Shown here: positions 42,790 through 51,331 of the stretch, in pieces
Numbering within the stretch: the first letter of the stretch is position 1
Layout of the letters: each line of letters opens with the position of its first letter
Source: Solirubrum koreensis
GTDB taxonomy: Bacteria > Bacteroidota > Bacteroidia > Cytophagales > Hymenobacteraceae
Direction of reading: 5' to 3'
Length of the DNA: 64,000 nt
Assembly: GCF_039541855.1 (NCBI RefSeq)
Contig: NZ_BAABHA010000002.1
Location: 682,001-746,000, forward strand
Position numbers and translations under genes: made by a program
The notes under the pieces: generated by a model
What the model saw: only the letters and a program-made list of their open reading frames with translations
What the model was told of the DNA's origin: nothing
Databases searched by the model: none

Positions 42790-42984
42790 CTAGCGGAACG
42801 AGTTGTAGAACGCCTTCAGCAGCGACTCAAACGTAATGTCCATGACACCAACGACGGCGGCAAAGACCAGCGAACCGATAAGCACCAGACCGGCACTCTT
42901 CTGCAATTCGTCGAAAGTGGGCCACGTAGTCTTGTAGCGCATCTCCTCGACGGTGTCGCGGAAGTATTTCGTCAGCTTGTCCAT
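42790..42984 (-). CDS. secE: Preprotein translocase subunit SecE
   Basis: A 64-residue SecE: amphipathic segment MDKLTKYFRDTVEEMRYKTT, the conserved WPTFDELQKSAGLVLIGSLV leading into a single membrane helix (VFAAVVGVMDITF). The ATG 42984 is the family start; the frame extends upstream to 43083 across the tRNA gene, which is not coding. It is the short single-span SecE. Partner of SecY. Confidence 0.95.
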   Translation of the reverse strand: MDKLTKYFRDTVEEMRYKTTWPTFDELQKSAGLVLIGSLVFAAVVGVMDITFESLLKAFYNSFR

Positions 42985-43052
42985 GATTGATGTGCCGGTT
43001 GACGGATTAGGCAAAAGCAGCAGTTGCGAGTGCAACCACCTAAAAGAAATTA

Positions 43053-43125
43053 GCACGGGCGGAGAGATTCGAACTCCCATCAAAGGTTTTGGAGACCTCT
43101 ATTCTACCCTTGAACTACGCCCGTG
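43053..43125 (-). tRNA. tRNA-Trp (anticodon CCA)
   Basis: A 73-base cloverleaf: 5' acceptor 43119-43125 pairs with 43054-43060; the anticodon loop CTCCAAA gives CCA; T loop TTCGAAT. The 3' CCA is not encoded. It lies between tuf and secE, the conserved place in many bacteria, and probably shares a transcript with secE-nusG. Confidence 0.96.
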
Positions 43126-43162
43126 TAAGCGCTCCAATTCAAACCGGGTTTGAACGGGACTG

Positions 43163-43193
43163 CAAATGTAGGGAACTGTTTATACAAAACAAA
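43163..43193 (-). promoter_or_regulatory. Promoter of tRNA-Trp-secE-nusG
   Basis: Minus strand TTTG (43190-43193), 19 bases, TACATTTG (43163-43170): both elements exact. The tRNA 5' end follows 37 bases after the -7 element. The -33 element overlaps the 3' arm of the tuf terminator (43192-43222). Confidence 0.85.
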
Positions 43194-43222
43194 TCCGCCC
43201 CCGAAAAAATCGGGGGCGGATT
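43183..43222 (-). terminator. Intrinsic terminator after tuf
   Basis: Perfect 13-base inverted repeat, arms 43192-43204 and 43210-43222, followed on the minus strand by TTTGTTTTGT. GC-rich stem. It separates tuf from the tRNA-Trp unit. Confidence 0.88.
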
Positions 43223-43240
43223 GTATTGATCCAGCGGTAA

Positions 43241-44428
43241 TTAGTCGAGGATTTCGGTTACCTGACCGGCACCTACCGTACGGCCACCTTCGCGGATAGC
43301 GAAACGCAGGCCTTTTTCCATAGCTACCGAGCTGATCAGCTCCACCGTGATGGTCACGTTGTCGCCAGGCATTACCATTTCCACACCTTCGGCCAGCGAG
43401 ATGATGCCGGTTACGTCGGTGGTGCGGAAGTAGAACTGCGGACGGTAGTTATTGAAGAACGGCGTGTGACGGCCACCTTCCTCTTTAGAGAGAACGTAAA
43501 CCTCAGCCTTGAACTTTTTGTGGGGAGTTACCGAGCCGGGCTTGCAGATAACCATACCACGACGGATGGCTTCTTTTTCGATGCCACGGAGCAACAGACC
43601 TACGTTGTCACCAGCTTCGCCACGGTCAAGGATTTTGCGGAACATCTCAACACCGGTTACAACCGACTTGAGGTTTTCAGCACCCATGCCCAGGATTTCA
43701 ACCTGCTCACCCGAGTTAATGATACCACGCTCGATACGGCCAGTAGCAACCGTTCCACGACCCGTGATAGAGAACACGTCCTCTACGGGCATCAGGAAGG
43801 GCAGATCGGTCAAGCGGGGAGGAATCGGAATAAACGAGTCCACTGCAGCCATCAGCTCTTCGATCTTGGGAACCCAAGTAGCGTCGCCATTCAGACCACC
43901 CAGAGCCGAGCCTTGGATAACTGGAATGTTGTCGCCGTCGAAGTTGTAGAACGAGAGCAACTCGCGGATTTCCATCTCAACGAGTTCGAGCAGCTCGGGG
44001 TCGTCAACCATGTCCACCTTGTTCATGAACACTACCAGCTGCGGAACGCCTACCTGGCGGGCCAACAGGATGTGCTCACGCGTCTGGGGCATTGGGCCGT
44101 CGGTAGCAGCTACCACGAGGATAGCGCCGTCCATCTGAGCAGCACCAGTAACCATGTTCTTTACGTAGTCAGCGTGACCAGGGCAGTCAACGTGAGCGTA
44201 GTGACGGTTTTCGGTAGCGTACTCAACGTGAGCCGTGTTGATCGTAATGCCGCGCTCTTTTTCCTCGGGCGCGTTGTCGATCGAAGAGAAGTCACGCTTA
44301 GCGGCCAGACCTTTGTTAGCCAACACCGTGGTGATGGCAGCGGTCAGGGTCGTTTTGCCGTGGTCCACGTGACCGATCGTGCCGATGTTTACGTGCGGCT
44401 TGGAACGGTCAAAATTTTCTTTAGCCAT
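43241..44428 (-). CDS. tuf: Elongation factor Tu
   Basis: A 395-residue EF-Tu delivering aminoacyl-tRNA. G motifs: IGTIGHVDHGKTTLTAAITT, GITINTAHVEY, DCPGHADYVKNMVTGAAQMD, FMNKVDMVDD; domains II and III follow, ending EGGRTVGAGQVTEILD. Only one copy is in this window. It follows the tRNA cluster Tyr-Gly-Thr, with which it is likely co-transcribed. Confidence 0.99.
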   Translation of the reverse strand: MAKENFDRSKPHVNIGTIGHVDHGKTTLTAAITTVLANKGLAAKRDFSSIDNAPEEKERGITINTAHVEYATENRHYAHVDCPGHADYVKNMVTGAAQMDGAILVVAATDGPMPQTREHILLARQVGVPQLVVFMNKVDMVDDPELLELVEMEIRELLSFYNFDGDNIPVIQGSALGGLNGDATWVPKIEELMAAVDSFIPIPPRLTDLPFLMPVEDVFSITGRGTVATGRIERGIINSGEQVEILGMGAENLKSVVTGVEMFRKILDRGEAGDNVGLLLRGIEKEAIRRGMVICKPGSVTPHKKFKAEVYVLSKEEGGRHTPFFNNYRPQFYFRTTDVTGIISLAEGVEMVMPGDNVTITVELISSVAMEKGLRFAIREGGRTVGAGQVTEILD

Positions 44429-44579
44429 TGTAAAGAGATTGGGAAGAAATTTTGAGGAAAAAGAGAAACGCGCTGATACTGCAAGAAAGCGAAACGCAGA
44501 CTCCCGCTAGGGAAACGCTGCACGTCGCTTGCAGAAGGCCACACGGCGACAGGCGCGCTGCCCCGTTGGGTTCACTCTG

Positions 44580-44651
<72 letters not shown>

Positions 44652-44697
44652 TGGTTATTTCAAGTCAATGCCTTCGTGCGAAAGTGGAAGCCACTAG

Positions 44698-44770
44698 AGC
44701 GGGAGACGAGGTTCGAACCCGCGACCTGCAGCTTGGAAGGCTGCCGCTCTACCAACTGAGCTACTCCCGC
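44698..44770 (-). tRNA. tRNA-Gly (anticodon TCC)
   Basis: A 73-base cloverleaf: acceptor GCGGGAG/CTCCCGC, D arm GCTC...GAGC, anticodon loop CTTCCAA giving TCC, T loop TTCGAAC. CCA is not encoded. Between tRNA-Tyr and tRNA-Thr. Confidence 0.96.
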
Positions 44771-44798
44771 GTAAAAGGGCATTGACAAGAAAAGGGTG

Positions 44799-44881
44799 TG
44801 GGGGGAGGAGGATTCGAACCTCCGAAGTCCGAAGACAGCAGATTTACAGTCTGATCCATTTGGCCACTCTGGAATCCCCCC
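44799..44881 (-). tRNA. tRNA-Tyr (anticodon GTA)
   Basis: An 83-base tRNA with a long variable arm, as expected of tRNA-Tyr. Acceptor GGGGGGA/TCCCCCC, anticodon loop CTGTAAA giving GTA, T arm GGAGG TTCGAAT CCTCC. CCA is not encoded. First tRNA of the Tyr-Gly-Thr-tuf unit. Confidence 0.96.
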
Positions 44882-44964
44882 GTTTGATTAACCAAGGCCG
44901 GATGCCAAGGTTGTTTTTCCATTCATTCCGCTGCTTTCGGCGACTCGGCTGGTGAATGGAGACG

Positions 44965-44994
44965 CAAAATTAGGGGGTTTCCGATGCAAGTCAA
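44965..44994 (-). promoter_or_regulatory. Promoter of the tRNA(Tyr-Gly-Thr)-tuf unit
   Basis: Minus strand TTG (44992-44994), 19 bases, TAATTTTG (44965-44972). About 80 bases separate it from tRNA-Tyr, and that leader contains an imperfect hairpin with outer arms 44919-44925 and 44953-44959. Confidence 0.65.
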
Positions 44995-45069
44995 GCTATG
45001 ACGCAAAAACATGCATTTATTTTTTCCGCCTGCCCCGCTTCGCTTCAGCCATTCTCTACTCAGTGGGCT

Positions 45070-47646
45070 TTATTGCAGCAGGTTATATATGCCGATGAGG
45101 CGCTCATCTTTTTCCTTACCGCGAATGTCAACCAAGGTAGTTTTGAGGTTAGGCATGTTTTCAGATAAGGTTCGCAGGCCGTGATAAGACCCGAGGCGCA
45201 CATAATACTCAGGATGGGTACGGGCCATGGCCTCCAGTTTTTTCACTCCTTTGTCGCGCTCTACGGCTGGCATTCGGAGCATGAACGTGCCAAAATCCTG
45301 GGCCAGCTGGTAAAGCTCCGTGCCGTTGCTGTCGTCAAGGCGTTGCAGGTACCACTGGTACTGATCGGCGGTACCGTTTAAGGCGTAGTAGCCAGAAAGC
45401 GCGGTAACAATAGCTGGATTGGTTTCTCCCTGAAGGGTATTGATCTTCTCTCGTGTGGCCAGAGTCGGGACTTTGGCCAACGACTTGATGGCAGCACCCA
45501 TTACCAAGTACGAGCTATCGGCAAGTGCTTTGGCGTATACCTCGCTAAAATCTTCGTTTGGAAACGTTGCTAATGCCAGCAACGCCGAACTCCGTACCCG
45601 ACTGTCCTTGTCCGAAATTGCCACACGCTGCAGTTCTTTGCGGATGGCACCACCTTCGGGGCCTTTGTAGCGGCGTAATGCTTCGCTCGCAGCGCGCCGT
45701 ACTCCCCAGAAATTATCATTAAGGGCACTGCGCAACATACCGCTTACGGCTAAGTCGCCAACCTTGGGCTTTAGCTCCTCAATGACCTGCAGCTTCGACA
45801 ATACGTTTTTAGCGTGATAGTACTGGTAAAGCTGTTCATCCTGTGTTTTGGACTCTTCCAGATTAGCCAGCAACATCTTTTCCGAATCAAACTGCACGAG
45901 GCTGGGCTTTTGATTAACGGGCAGCTGAAACGTTTGATTGGCTTTGGTTACTACAATGCGGTGGTCGGTGGGCTGGTTGTTGTTCCAGGTGGTAACCACC
46001 ACCGGCAGGCGGTATACGGGCTGGTAGAGCGTGTCCTGCTTTTGTACCACGCGCAACGTCACCTTGCTATCGGCGTAGGAATGGGAAACGGCCAGTTCCG
46101 GGTGCCCACGCTGGAGAAACCACTGGTCGAAAAACCACTTCAGATCTTCCCCGGTTACGTCCTCGAATGCCATGCGTAGCTCATCTATTTCTACGGCCGA
46201 GTATTTGTGCAGGGTGAGGTAACGGTTAAGCGCTGTAAAGAAGGCATCATCGCCGATGAGCGTGCGCAGCATGTGTAGTACCCGACCACCCTTCTCGTAA
46301 GAGTGACGGTCGAACATGTCTTCCTGGCTGGCATAGCGGTACCGAATCAGGGGCTCACGTTTGCCTTGGGCTTCCTCGAAATAATAGCCGGCTTTTTTCA
46401 GACCCAGCAAGTCGGCGGCTTCGCGGCCGTATTTGAATTCGGTCCAGAGATATTCGGAGTAATCGGCGAAGGACTCGTTGAGGGGCAGATTCGACCATGA
46501 TTCGGTGGTTACATAGTCGCCGAACCATTGGTGAAACAGCTCGTGGGCAATGACCTCGTCGCGGTTTTCATCGATCAACTCGCGGCGGGTCATTTGCACA
46601 TTTTCGCCGTGCACAGTAGCGGTAGTATTCTCCATGGCCCCCGATACGTAGTCGCGGACGGCTACCTGCGCATACTTCTCCCATGGGTAATCGACGCCCA
46701 GCTTCTTGGAGAAGTACTCCATCATTTCGGGTGTGCGACCAAACACCGCTTTGGCCGAAGCCGCGTATTTGGGCTCTACGTAATAATCGACCGCCTTACC
46801 GCGCCACGTGTCGTTTATCACGGCGTAGTCGCCTACGGCCATCATGGCCAGATAGGGCGCATGCGGCTGGCTAAGCTTCCAGGTGTCGGTACGGGTACCG
46901 TCGTTGTTCTTTTTGGAATTGACCAGCAAACCGTTCGAGAGCGTTTTGTACTGCTGCTCCACGGTCATGCTAATTTCCTGCGTCATGCGCTGGTTGGGCC
47001 GGTCGATGGTGGGGAACCAGCAGGAACTGGCTTCCGTCTCGCCCTGCGTCCAGATCTGCTTGGGTTTATTTTTATCGGTGCCCAGCGGATTGATAAAGTA
47101 CAGGCCTTTATCGGAAGTAATGGCGGCGCTACCACCAGCGGCCAGCTCGTTAGGCTTAGCCACGTACTGAATGCGCACTTGATAAGGCTCGGTGCGGGTG
47201 TAAGCCCGATCCAACGCAATGTTGAGGCGGCGCTTGTCGTATTGGTAGTTGAGGTTTTTCTCCTTCGTGCCAGTGAGCAGCTTTACCGACTTCACGTCGA
47301 AGCCTTTGGCATCGAGTACGAGTTGAGTCTGCGGGTAAAAGTGTGGGCGCACAGTGAGCGTGGCCGTGCCTAGCAGCCACTGCTTGGCCCAGTCGAATTT
47401 CACGTCGAGCTTGGTATCCACGAGGTCGTGGAGAATAGTAGCCGCGGGCTGTACCGGATGGGTTTGAGGGAGCCAGTTGGGCACGATTAGCACCGATTGC
47501 GGCGAAATCTGCGCGGCCGGCGCGGGTTCGGTGGTAGGTGCTTTACGGGCACCGCTTTTTTTCGGCGCCGACTTGGTGGGCTGGCCTAGCAGGTTAAAGG
47601 GCAAGGCAATAGCCCAAAAGAGGGCACCGAGGGCCGCATATCTCAT
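45070..47646 (-). CDS. M1 family aminopeptidase with C-terminal HEAT-like region
   Basis: An 858-residue exported metallopeptidase. Signal-like N-terminus (YAALGALFWAIALPFNLLG), Ala/Pro/Lys linker, then the M1 beta-saddle domain and the catalytic domain with substrate-binding GAMEN, zinc motif HELFH (residues 368-372) and downstream NESFADY glutamate. The C-terminal third has repeated short helices typical of HEAT repeats (GVRRAASEALRRY, DSRVRSSALLALATF). It removes N-terminal residues from peptides, probably in the periplasm. It stands alone; the divergent neighbour is the BCCP-like gene. Confidence 0.95.
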   Translation of the reverse strand: MRYAALGALFWAIALPFNLLGQPTKSAPKKSGARKAPTTEPAPAAQISPQSVLIVPNWLPQTHPVQPAATILHDLVDTKLDVKFDWAKQWLLGTATLTVRPHFYPQTQLVLDAKGFDVKSVKLLTGTKEKNLNYQYDKRRLNIALDRAYTRTEPYQVRIQYVAKPNELAAGGSAAITSDKGLYFINPLGTDKNKPKQIWTQGETEASSCWFPTIDRPNQRMTQEISMTVEQQYKTLSNGLLVNSKKNNDGTRTDTWKLSQPHAPYLAMMAVGDYAVINDTWRGKAVDYYVEPKYAASAKAVFGRTPEMMEYFSKKLGVDYPWEKYAQVAVRDYVSGAMENTTATVHGENVQMTRRELIDENRDEVIAHELFHQWFGDYVTTESWSNLPLNESFADYSEYLWTEFKYGREAADLLGLKKAGYYFEEAQGKREPLIRYRYASQEDMFDRHSYEKGGRVLHMLRTLIGDDAFFTALNRYLTLHKYSAVEIDELRMAFEDVTGEDLKWFFDQWFLQRGHPELAVSHSYADSKVTLRVVQKQDTLYQPVYRLPVVVTTWNNNQPTDHRIVVTKANQTFQLPVNQKPSLVQFDSEKMLLANLEESKTQDEQLYQYYHAKNVLSKLQVIEELKPKVGDLAVSGMLRSALNDNFWGVRRAASEALRRYKGPEGGAIRKELQRVAISDKDSRVRSSALLALATFPNEDFSEVYAKALADSSYLVMGAAIKSLAKVPTLATREKINTLQGETNPAIVTALSGYYALNGTADQYQWYLQRLDDSNGTELYQLAQDFGTFMLRMPAVERDKGVKKLEAMARTHPEYYVRLGSYHGLRTLSENMPNLKTTLVDIRGKEKDERLIGIYNLLQ

Positions 47647-47752
47647 GGGTAGGGTATTGGGGTAATCTGGGCTTGAAGTTCGGGAATAATTTCAGATTCC
47701 GCCTATCTTTAAGCCCTTTTCCGCCTCCGCTTCACCCCTATTTCCTGCCCGC

Positions 47753-48253
47753 ATGCTACAGGTCCGCACTGGCCCCGATTCCGTTTGGGACGTCGATTAC
47801 CGTCCCGATCAGATTACTGTGAACGGGCAGCCGTTTAGCTGGGATTTGGTAGAACTAGGTAACGGCCGTTACCACTTGCTCTGGCAAAACCGCTCCTACC
47901 CCGTTGAGGTAGTAGATATTAACGCCACCACAAAAACGGTTCAGCTTAAGCTCGATGGCCGTCGTTTTGAGGTTCAGGCCAAGGACCGCTTCGACTTGTT
48001 GCTCGACAAATTGGGTATGAGCCAAGCCGCCAGCAACAAGATCAACGAAGTAAAAGCCCCCATGCCCGGTCTCATCGTAGACATTCGGGTGGCACCGGGC
48101 CAAGCGGTGCAAAAAGGCGACCCGTTGTTGGTGCTGGAAGCCATGAAAATGGAGAACATCATCAAAGCTCCCGGCGACGGAGTGGTTAGCGCCGTAAAGG
48201 TGTCGATGCGCGACAACGTGACCAAAGGCCAGATTCTGGTACTGTTCGCGTAA
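47753..48253 (+). CDS. Biotin carboxyl carrier-like protein (biotin/lipoyl attachment domain)
   Basis: A 166-residue soluble protein. The C-terminal biotinyl domain starts at about residue 101 (KAPMPGLIVDIRVAPGQAVQ) and carries EAMKMEN with K132 as the biotinylation site. The N-terminal ~95 residues (DYRPDQITVNGQPFSWDLVE) are a beta-rich region unlike E. coli AccB, so it is more like the small carrier subunit of Bacteroidota acyl-CoA carboxylases or decarboxylases. No carboxylase is adjacent. It lies upstream of pyrH with a 69-base gap. A TATCTTTA at 47704-47711 is one base from the -7 consensus. Confidence 0.88.
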   Translation: MLQVRTGPDSVWDVDYRPDQITVNGQPFSWDLVELGNGRYHLLWQNRSYPVEVVDINATTKTVQLKLDGRRFEVQAKDRFDLLLDKLGMSQAASNKINEVKAPMPGLIVDIRVAPGQAVQKGDPLLVLEAMKMENIIKAPGDGVVSAVKVSMRDNVTKGQILVLFA

Positions 48254-48322
48254 GTGCGCGGTGTTTGAGCAGTTACGCTGCTTGAAATACCCGTAGGTAA
48301 GTCATAACTCAATCCCAGACCG

Positions 48323-49120
48323 TTGAAATACAACCGAATTCTGCTGAAGCTGAGCGGCGAGGCCCTGATGGGTAAGCAGCAGTATGGCATCGATGCCGAG
48401 CGCCTGATGCAATACGCCGAAGAAATTCGCACCGTAGCCCAAACCGGCGTGCAGGTAGCCATTGTAATTGGCGGTGGCAACATCTTCCGCGGCGTACAGG
48501 CCGAGGCCTTTGGTCTAGACCGCGTGCAGGGCGACTACATGGGCATGCTGGCTACGGTCATCAACTCCATGGCTCTGCAAAGCGCCTTGGAAAAGCTGGG
48601 CGTACCCACGCGGTTGCTGTCGGGCGTTACCATTCAGCGCGTTTGCGAGCCGTACATCCGCCGCCGGGCCCTACGCCACTTGGAGAAAAACCGCGTGGTC
48701 ATTTTCGGCGCGGGCATTGGCTCGCCCTACTTCACCACCGACTCAGCCGCTTCCCTGCGCGCTATTGAGGTGGAAGCAGATGTAGTGCTAAAAGGCACCC
48801 GCGTGGACGGCATTTACACCGCCGACCCCGAGAAAGACCCCACGGCCACGCGCTACCCCCAGATTACCTTCGACGAGGTAATGGAGAAGAACCTGAACGT
48901 AATGGACATGACGGCATTTACGCTCTGCAAGGAGAATAATCTGCCCATTATTGTGTTCGACATGAACAAAGGCGGCAATTTGCAGCGCCTTGTGGAGGGT
49001 GAGGCCATTGGTACCCTGGTAACCATGAACGGCGACGCAACCCACCGCCTCGACCCCAAGCAAAGTGCCCTGCAGCCCGATTTAAAGCGCGCTTCGGCGT
49101 CGCCGGCTGAACAAGCCTAA
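48323..49120 (+). CDS. pyrH: Uridylate (UMP) kinase
   Basis: A 265-residue amino-acid-kinase-fold UMP kinase. Seen: YNRILLKLSGEALMGKQQYG, VAIVIGGGNIFRGVQAE, DYMGMLATVINSMALQ, GTGN-like segment GAGIGSPYFTTDSAASLRA, and DPTATRYPQITFDEV. The family core begins right at a TTG codon (48323) with no in-frame ATG nearby upstream, so TTG is taken as the start. A 25-residue polar tail after GTLVTMNG is longer than usual. Followed by frr, the conserved order. Confidence 0.96.
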   Translation: MKYNRILLKLSGEALMGKQQYGIDAERLMQYAEEIRTVAQTGVQVAIVIGGGNIFRGVQAEAFGLDRVQGDYMGMLATVINSMALQSALEKLGVPTRLLSGVTIQRVCEPYIRRRALRHLEKNRVVIFGAGIGSPYFTTDSAASLRAIEVEADVVLKGTRVDGIYTADPEKDPTATRYPQITFDEVMEKNLNVMDMTAFTLCKENNLPIIVFDMNKGGNLQRLVEGEAIGTLVTMNGDATHRLDPKQSALQPDLKRASASPAEQA

Positions 49121-49170
49121 CCCCTTTTAGTTACTTACACCGACATTCCCCAACTCATTTCCGCCCCAAC

Positions 49171-49734
49171 ATGGACGAAGAAATTCAGTTGTTCCTAAGC
49201 GACGCCGAAGAATCAATGGAAAAGGCGCTGCAGCACTTCAGCACCGAACTCAGCCGCATTCGGGCAGGCAAAGCTTCACCGGCTATGCTGGACTCGCTGC
49301 GCGTTGATTATTACGGCACCCCTACTCCTATCAGCCAAGTGGCTAACGTGGGTGCTCCCGATGCCCGCTCACTCGTGATTAAGCCCTGGGAGAAAAACGT
49401 CCTTGGCGAAATTTCGAAAGCCATTAAGAACAGCGACCTGGGTCTGAACCCAATTATGGATGCTGATTCCATTCGTCTGAACCTGCCGCCGATGACGGAG
49501 GAACGTCGCCGGGACCTGGTAAAGCAGGTGAAAAACGAATCGGAAGGCGGCAAGGTCCGTATTCGCGGCATTCGCAAGGACGTAAACGAATCGTTGCGCA
49601 AGCTGCTGAAAGAAGGAGCTCCGGAAGACGCTATTAAAGATGCAGAAGCCAAGGTGCAGAAGTTCACCGACAGCTACATCGTGAAAATTGACGGCCTGAT
49701 GAGCAAGAAAGAGTCGGAAATCATGACTATCTGA
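49171..49734 (+). CDS. frr: Ribosome recycling factor
   Basis: A 187-residue RRF that, with EF-G, splits terminated ribosomes. Seen: STELSRIRAGKASPAMLDSL, VDYYGTPTPISQVANVGAPD, LNLPPMTEERRRDLVKQVKN, and the helical C-terminus. Standard length. 50 bases after pyrH. Confidence 0.98.
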   Translation: MDEEIQLFLSDAEESMEKALQHFSTELSRIRAGKASPAMLDSLRVDYYGTPTPISQVANVGAPDARSLVIKPWEKNVLGEISKAIKNSDLGLNPIMDADSIRLNLPPMTEERRRDLVKQVKNESEGGKVRIRGIRKDVNESLRKLLKEGAPEDAIKDAEAKVQKFTDSYIVKIDGLMSKKESEIMTI

Positions 49735-49750
49735 TTTCAATTTCGAATAC

Positions 49751-49786
49751 AAAAAAGCCCCGACTGCTAACAGTCGGGGCTTTTTT
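49751..49786. terminator. Bidirectional terminator between frr and nadD
   Basis: Perfect 16-base inverted repeat, arms 49751-49766 and 49771-49786, tetraloop CTAA; the arms begin with six A and end with six T, so it can stop transcription of frr (plus) and nadD (minus). Confidence 0.92.
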
Positions 49787-49801
49787 GTGTACCTATTTGA
49801 T

Positions 49802-50398
49802 CTACTGCTGCCAGTAGCTTCGTGCTTGTATTTCTCGCTCTACGGCCTCGGGCACGAGGTAGCGAATAGACATGCCAGCTCCAATACTTTGCCGGATAAA
49901 GGTGGCTGAAATATCGAGCAGGGGCGCTTCTAATACCCGCACGCGCGACCAATTAAGCGGTATGTCAACTGCGTAACCAGGCCGAGGGTACACGTAGATA
50001 TCGAATTCCTTCTGCAAAAGGTCGGCAGCTTTCCAGCGCGGTAGGCCCGCGAGGTTGTCGCCACCAGTTATCAGCACAAACTCAGTGGCAGGATACTGAC
50101 GGCGCAACTCATCGAGGGTATCGATGGTGTAGCTGGGTCGTGGCATATGAAACTCCACATCCAGTGCACGCAATCGGTCGTTGCCGGCTATGGCCAACTC
50201 TACCAATTCCAAGCGGGCCGTTTCGGGCAATAACTCCTCCCCTACTTTGAATGGACTCTGGGGCGACACCACCAGCCACACGGCCGATAAATCGGTACGC
50301 GTGGCCATGTGGTTTGCCAGAATCAGGTGCCCGGTATGGACGGGGTTGAATGAGCCGAACAGCAAGCCGACGCGTTGCGGAGCATCAGGCGCGGCCAT
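49802..50398 (-). CDS. nadD: Nicotinate-nucleotide adenylyltransferase
   Basis: A 198-residue NAD-synthesis enzyme joining ATP and nicotinate mononucleotide. Seen: GLLFGSFNPVHTGHLILANH (the GxFxPxHxGH nucleotide-binding motif), SFKVGEELLPETARLELVEL-like region, ITGGDNLAGLPRWK, and DISATFIRQSI (the ISxTxIR motif). Last gene of the sigma-gmk-nadD group, 5 bases after gmk. Confidence 0.96.
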   Translation of the reverse strand: MAAPDAPQRVGLLFGSFNPVHTGHLILANHMATRTDLSAVWLVVSPQSPFKVGEELLPETARLELVELAIAGNDRLRALDVEFHMPRPSYTIDTLDELRRQYPATEFVLITGGDNLAGLPRWKAADLLQKEFDIYVYPRPGYAVDIPLNWSRVRVLEAPLLDISATFIRQSIGAGMSIRYLVPEAVEREIQARSYWQQ

Positions 50399-50403
50399 AC
50401 GGC

Positions 50404-50988
50404 TTACACAATGGCCGGCTCAGCCGAAATGAAGTCCCGTACGAGCTTCTCGGCCTGCGCCGTGGCCACATCCAAGTCGTCGTTCACGATGACGGCGTCG
50501 AAGCGGTCCTCGAAGGTTAACTCGAAGTTGGCTTTATAAAGACGGGCCGAAATGCTGGACGCGGAATCGGTGGCGCGCGACTTAAGCCGTTGCTCCAGTA
50601 CTTCCATAGATGGTGGCTTCACGAACAGGCACAATGCCCGGTCCTTGTAAAACTCCTTGACCGACAAGCCCCCTTTCACGTCGATATCGAGGATGGCGTG
50701 CTTGCCGCTGTCCCAGATTCGCTCGATTTCCGATTTCAGGGTTCCGTAGTAAGAGCCTTCGTAGACTTCCTCCCACTCCACGAATTCGTCGTGGCGGATT
50801 TTCTCCTGAAACTCCTGAACCGTAATGAAATAGTAGTCCTTGCCATTCACTTCAGCCCGACCGCGACGGTCGCGGGTACAGGCTGAAATAGAAAAGCTTA
50901 GCTCTGGAATGCGCTCCATGAGCCGGTGGACAATGGTGGTTTTGCCAGCGCCGGAAGGCGCCGAAAAGGCGATGATTTTCCCCTGCAT
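50404..50988 (-). CDS. gmk: Guanylate kinase
   Basis: A 194-residue GMP kinase. P-loop SAPSGAGKTTIVHRLME at the N-terminus, SISACTRDRRGRAEVNGKDY (GMP-binding), EEVYEGSYYGTLKSEIE and AILDIDVKGGLSVK. Standard length. It follows the anti-sigma factor by 9 bases. Confidence 0.97.
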   Translation of the reverse strand: MQGKIIAFSAPSGAGKTTIVHRLMERIPELSFSISACTRDRRGRAEVNGKDYYFITVQEFQEKIRHDEFVEWEEVYEGSYYGTLKSEIERIWDSGKHAILDIDVKGGLSVKEFYKDRALCLFVKPPSMEVLEQRLKSRATDSASSISARLYKANFELTFEDRFDAVIVNDDLDVATAQAEKLVRDFISAEPAIV

Positions 50989-50997
50989 GGGGCAAAA

Positions 50998-51291
50998 TTA
51001 GACCTTTTCGGCCTGCACCCGCGCCATTATTTTGGACGAGAGTTCCGAAGGCACGCCTTTACGGCCTACGTACTGGTTCACAAAGTCGACGAAGACGCGC
51101 TGTTTATCAATGCTATCGAAGCATGGCGAGCAATCTTCGGCGTGGTTAACGAAGTAATGTTCGTCTTCAACGCTAGGCTCCTGCCCCACGATGATTTGGT
51201 CTAGAATCGTATTCACACGCTCACAGTCGGCGCCTTGGGCGGTTGTGGTGGCCGAGGCGCCAGGTTGGTTAGGAGTAGACTTTGCGGCCAT
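50998..51291 (-). CDS. Anti-sigma factor with zinc-binding ZAS motif
   Basis: A 97-residue soluble protein with H50-x3-C54-x2-C57 (HAEDCSPCF) and an upstream C23, the pattern of zinc-binding anti-sigma factors. Unlike many family members it has no membrane segment. It directly follows the ECF sigma factor gene (40-base gap), which supports a role in holding that sigma factor inactive, possibly in response to redox or zinc stress (inference). Confidence 0.82.
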   Translation of the reverse strand: MAAKSTPNQPGASATTTAQGADCERVNTILDQIIVGQEPSVEDEHYFVNHAEDCSPCFDSIDKQRVFVDFVNQYVGRKGVPSELSSKIMARVQAEKV

Positions 51292-51331
51292 AACGGTACG
51301 GGGGAGAAAAGGGAGAGAAGGGGTTTAAAGC

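Noticed and set aside
44882..44964. Hairpin upstream of tRNA-Tyr considered as a terminator
   Set aside because: No T-run follows on either strand; it lies between the promoter and the tRNA, so it is more likely leader structure.
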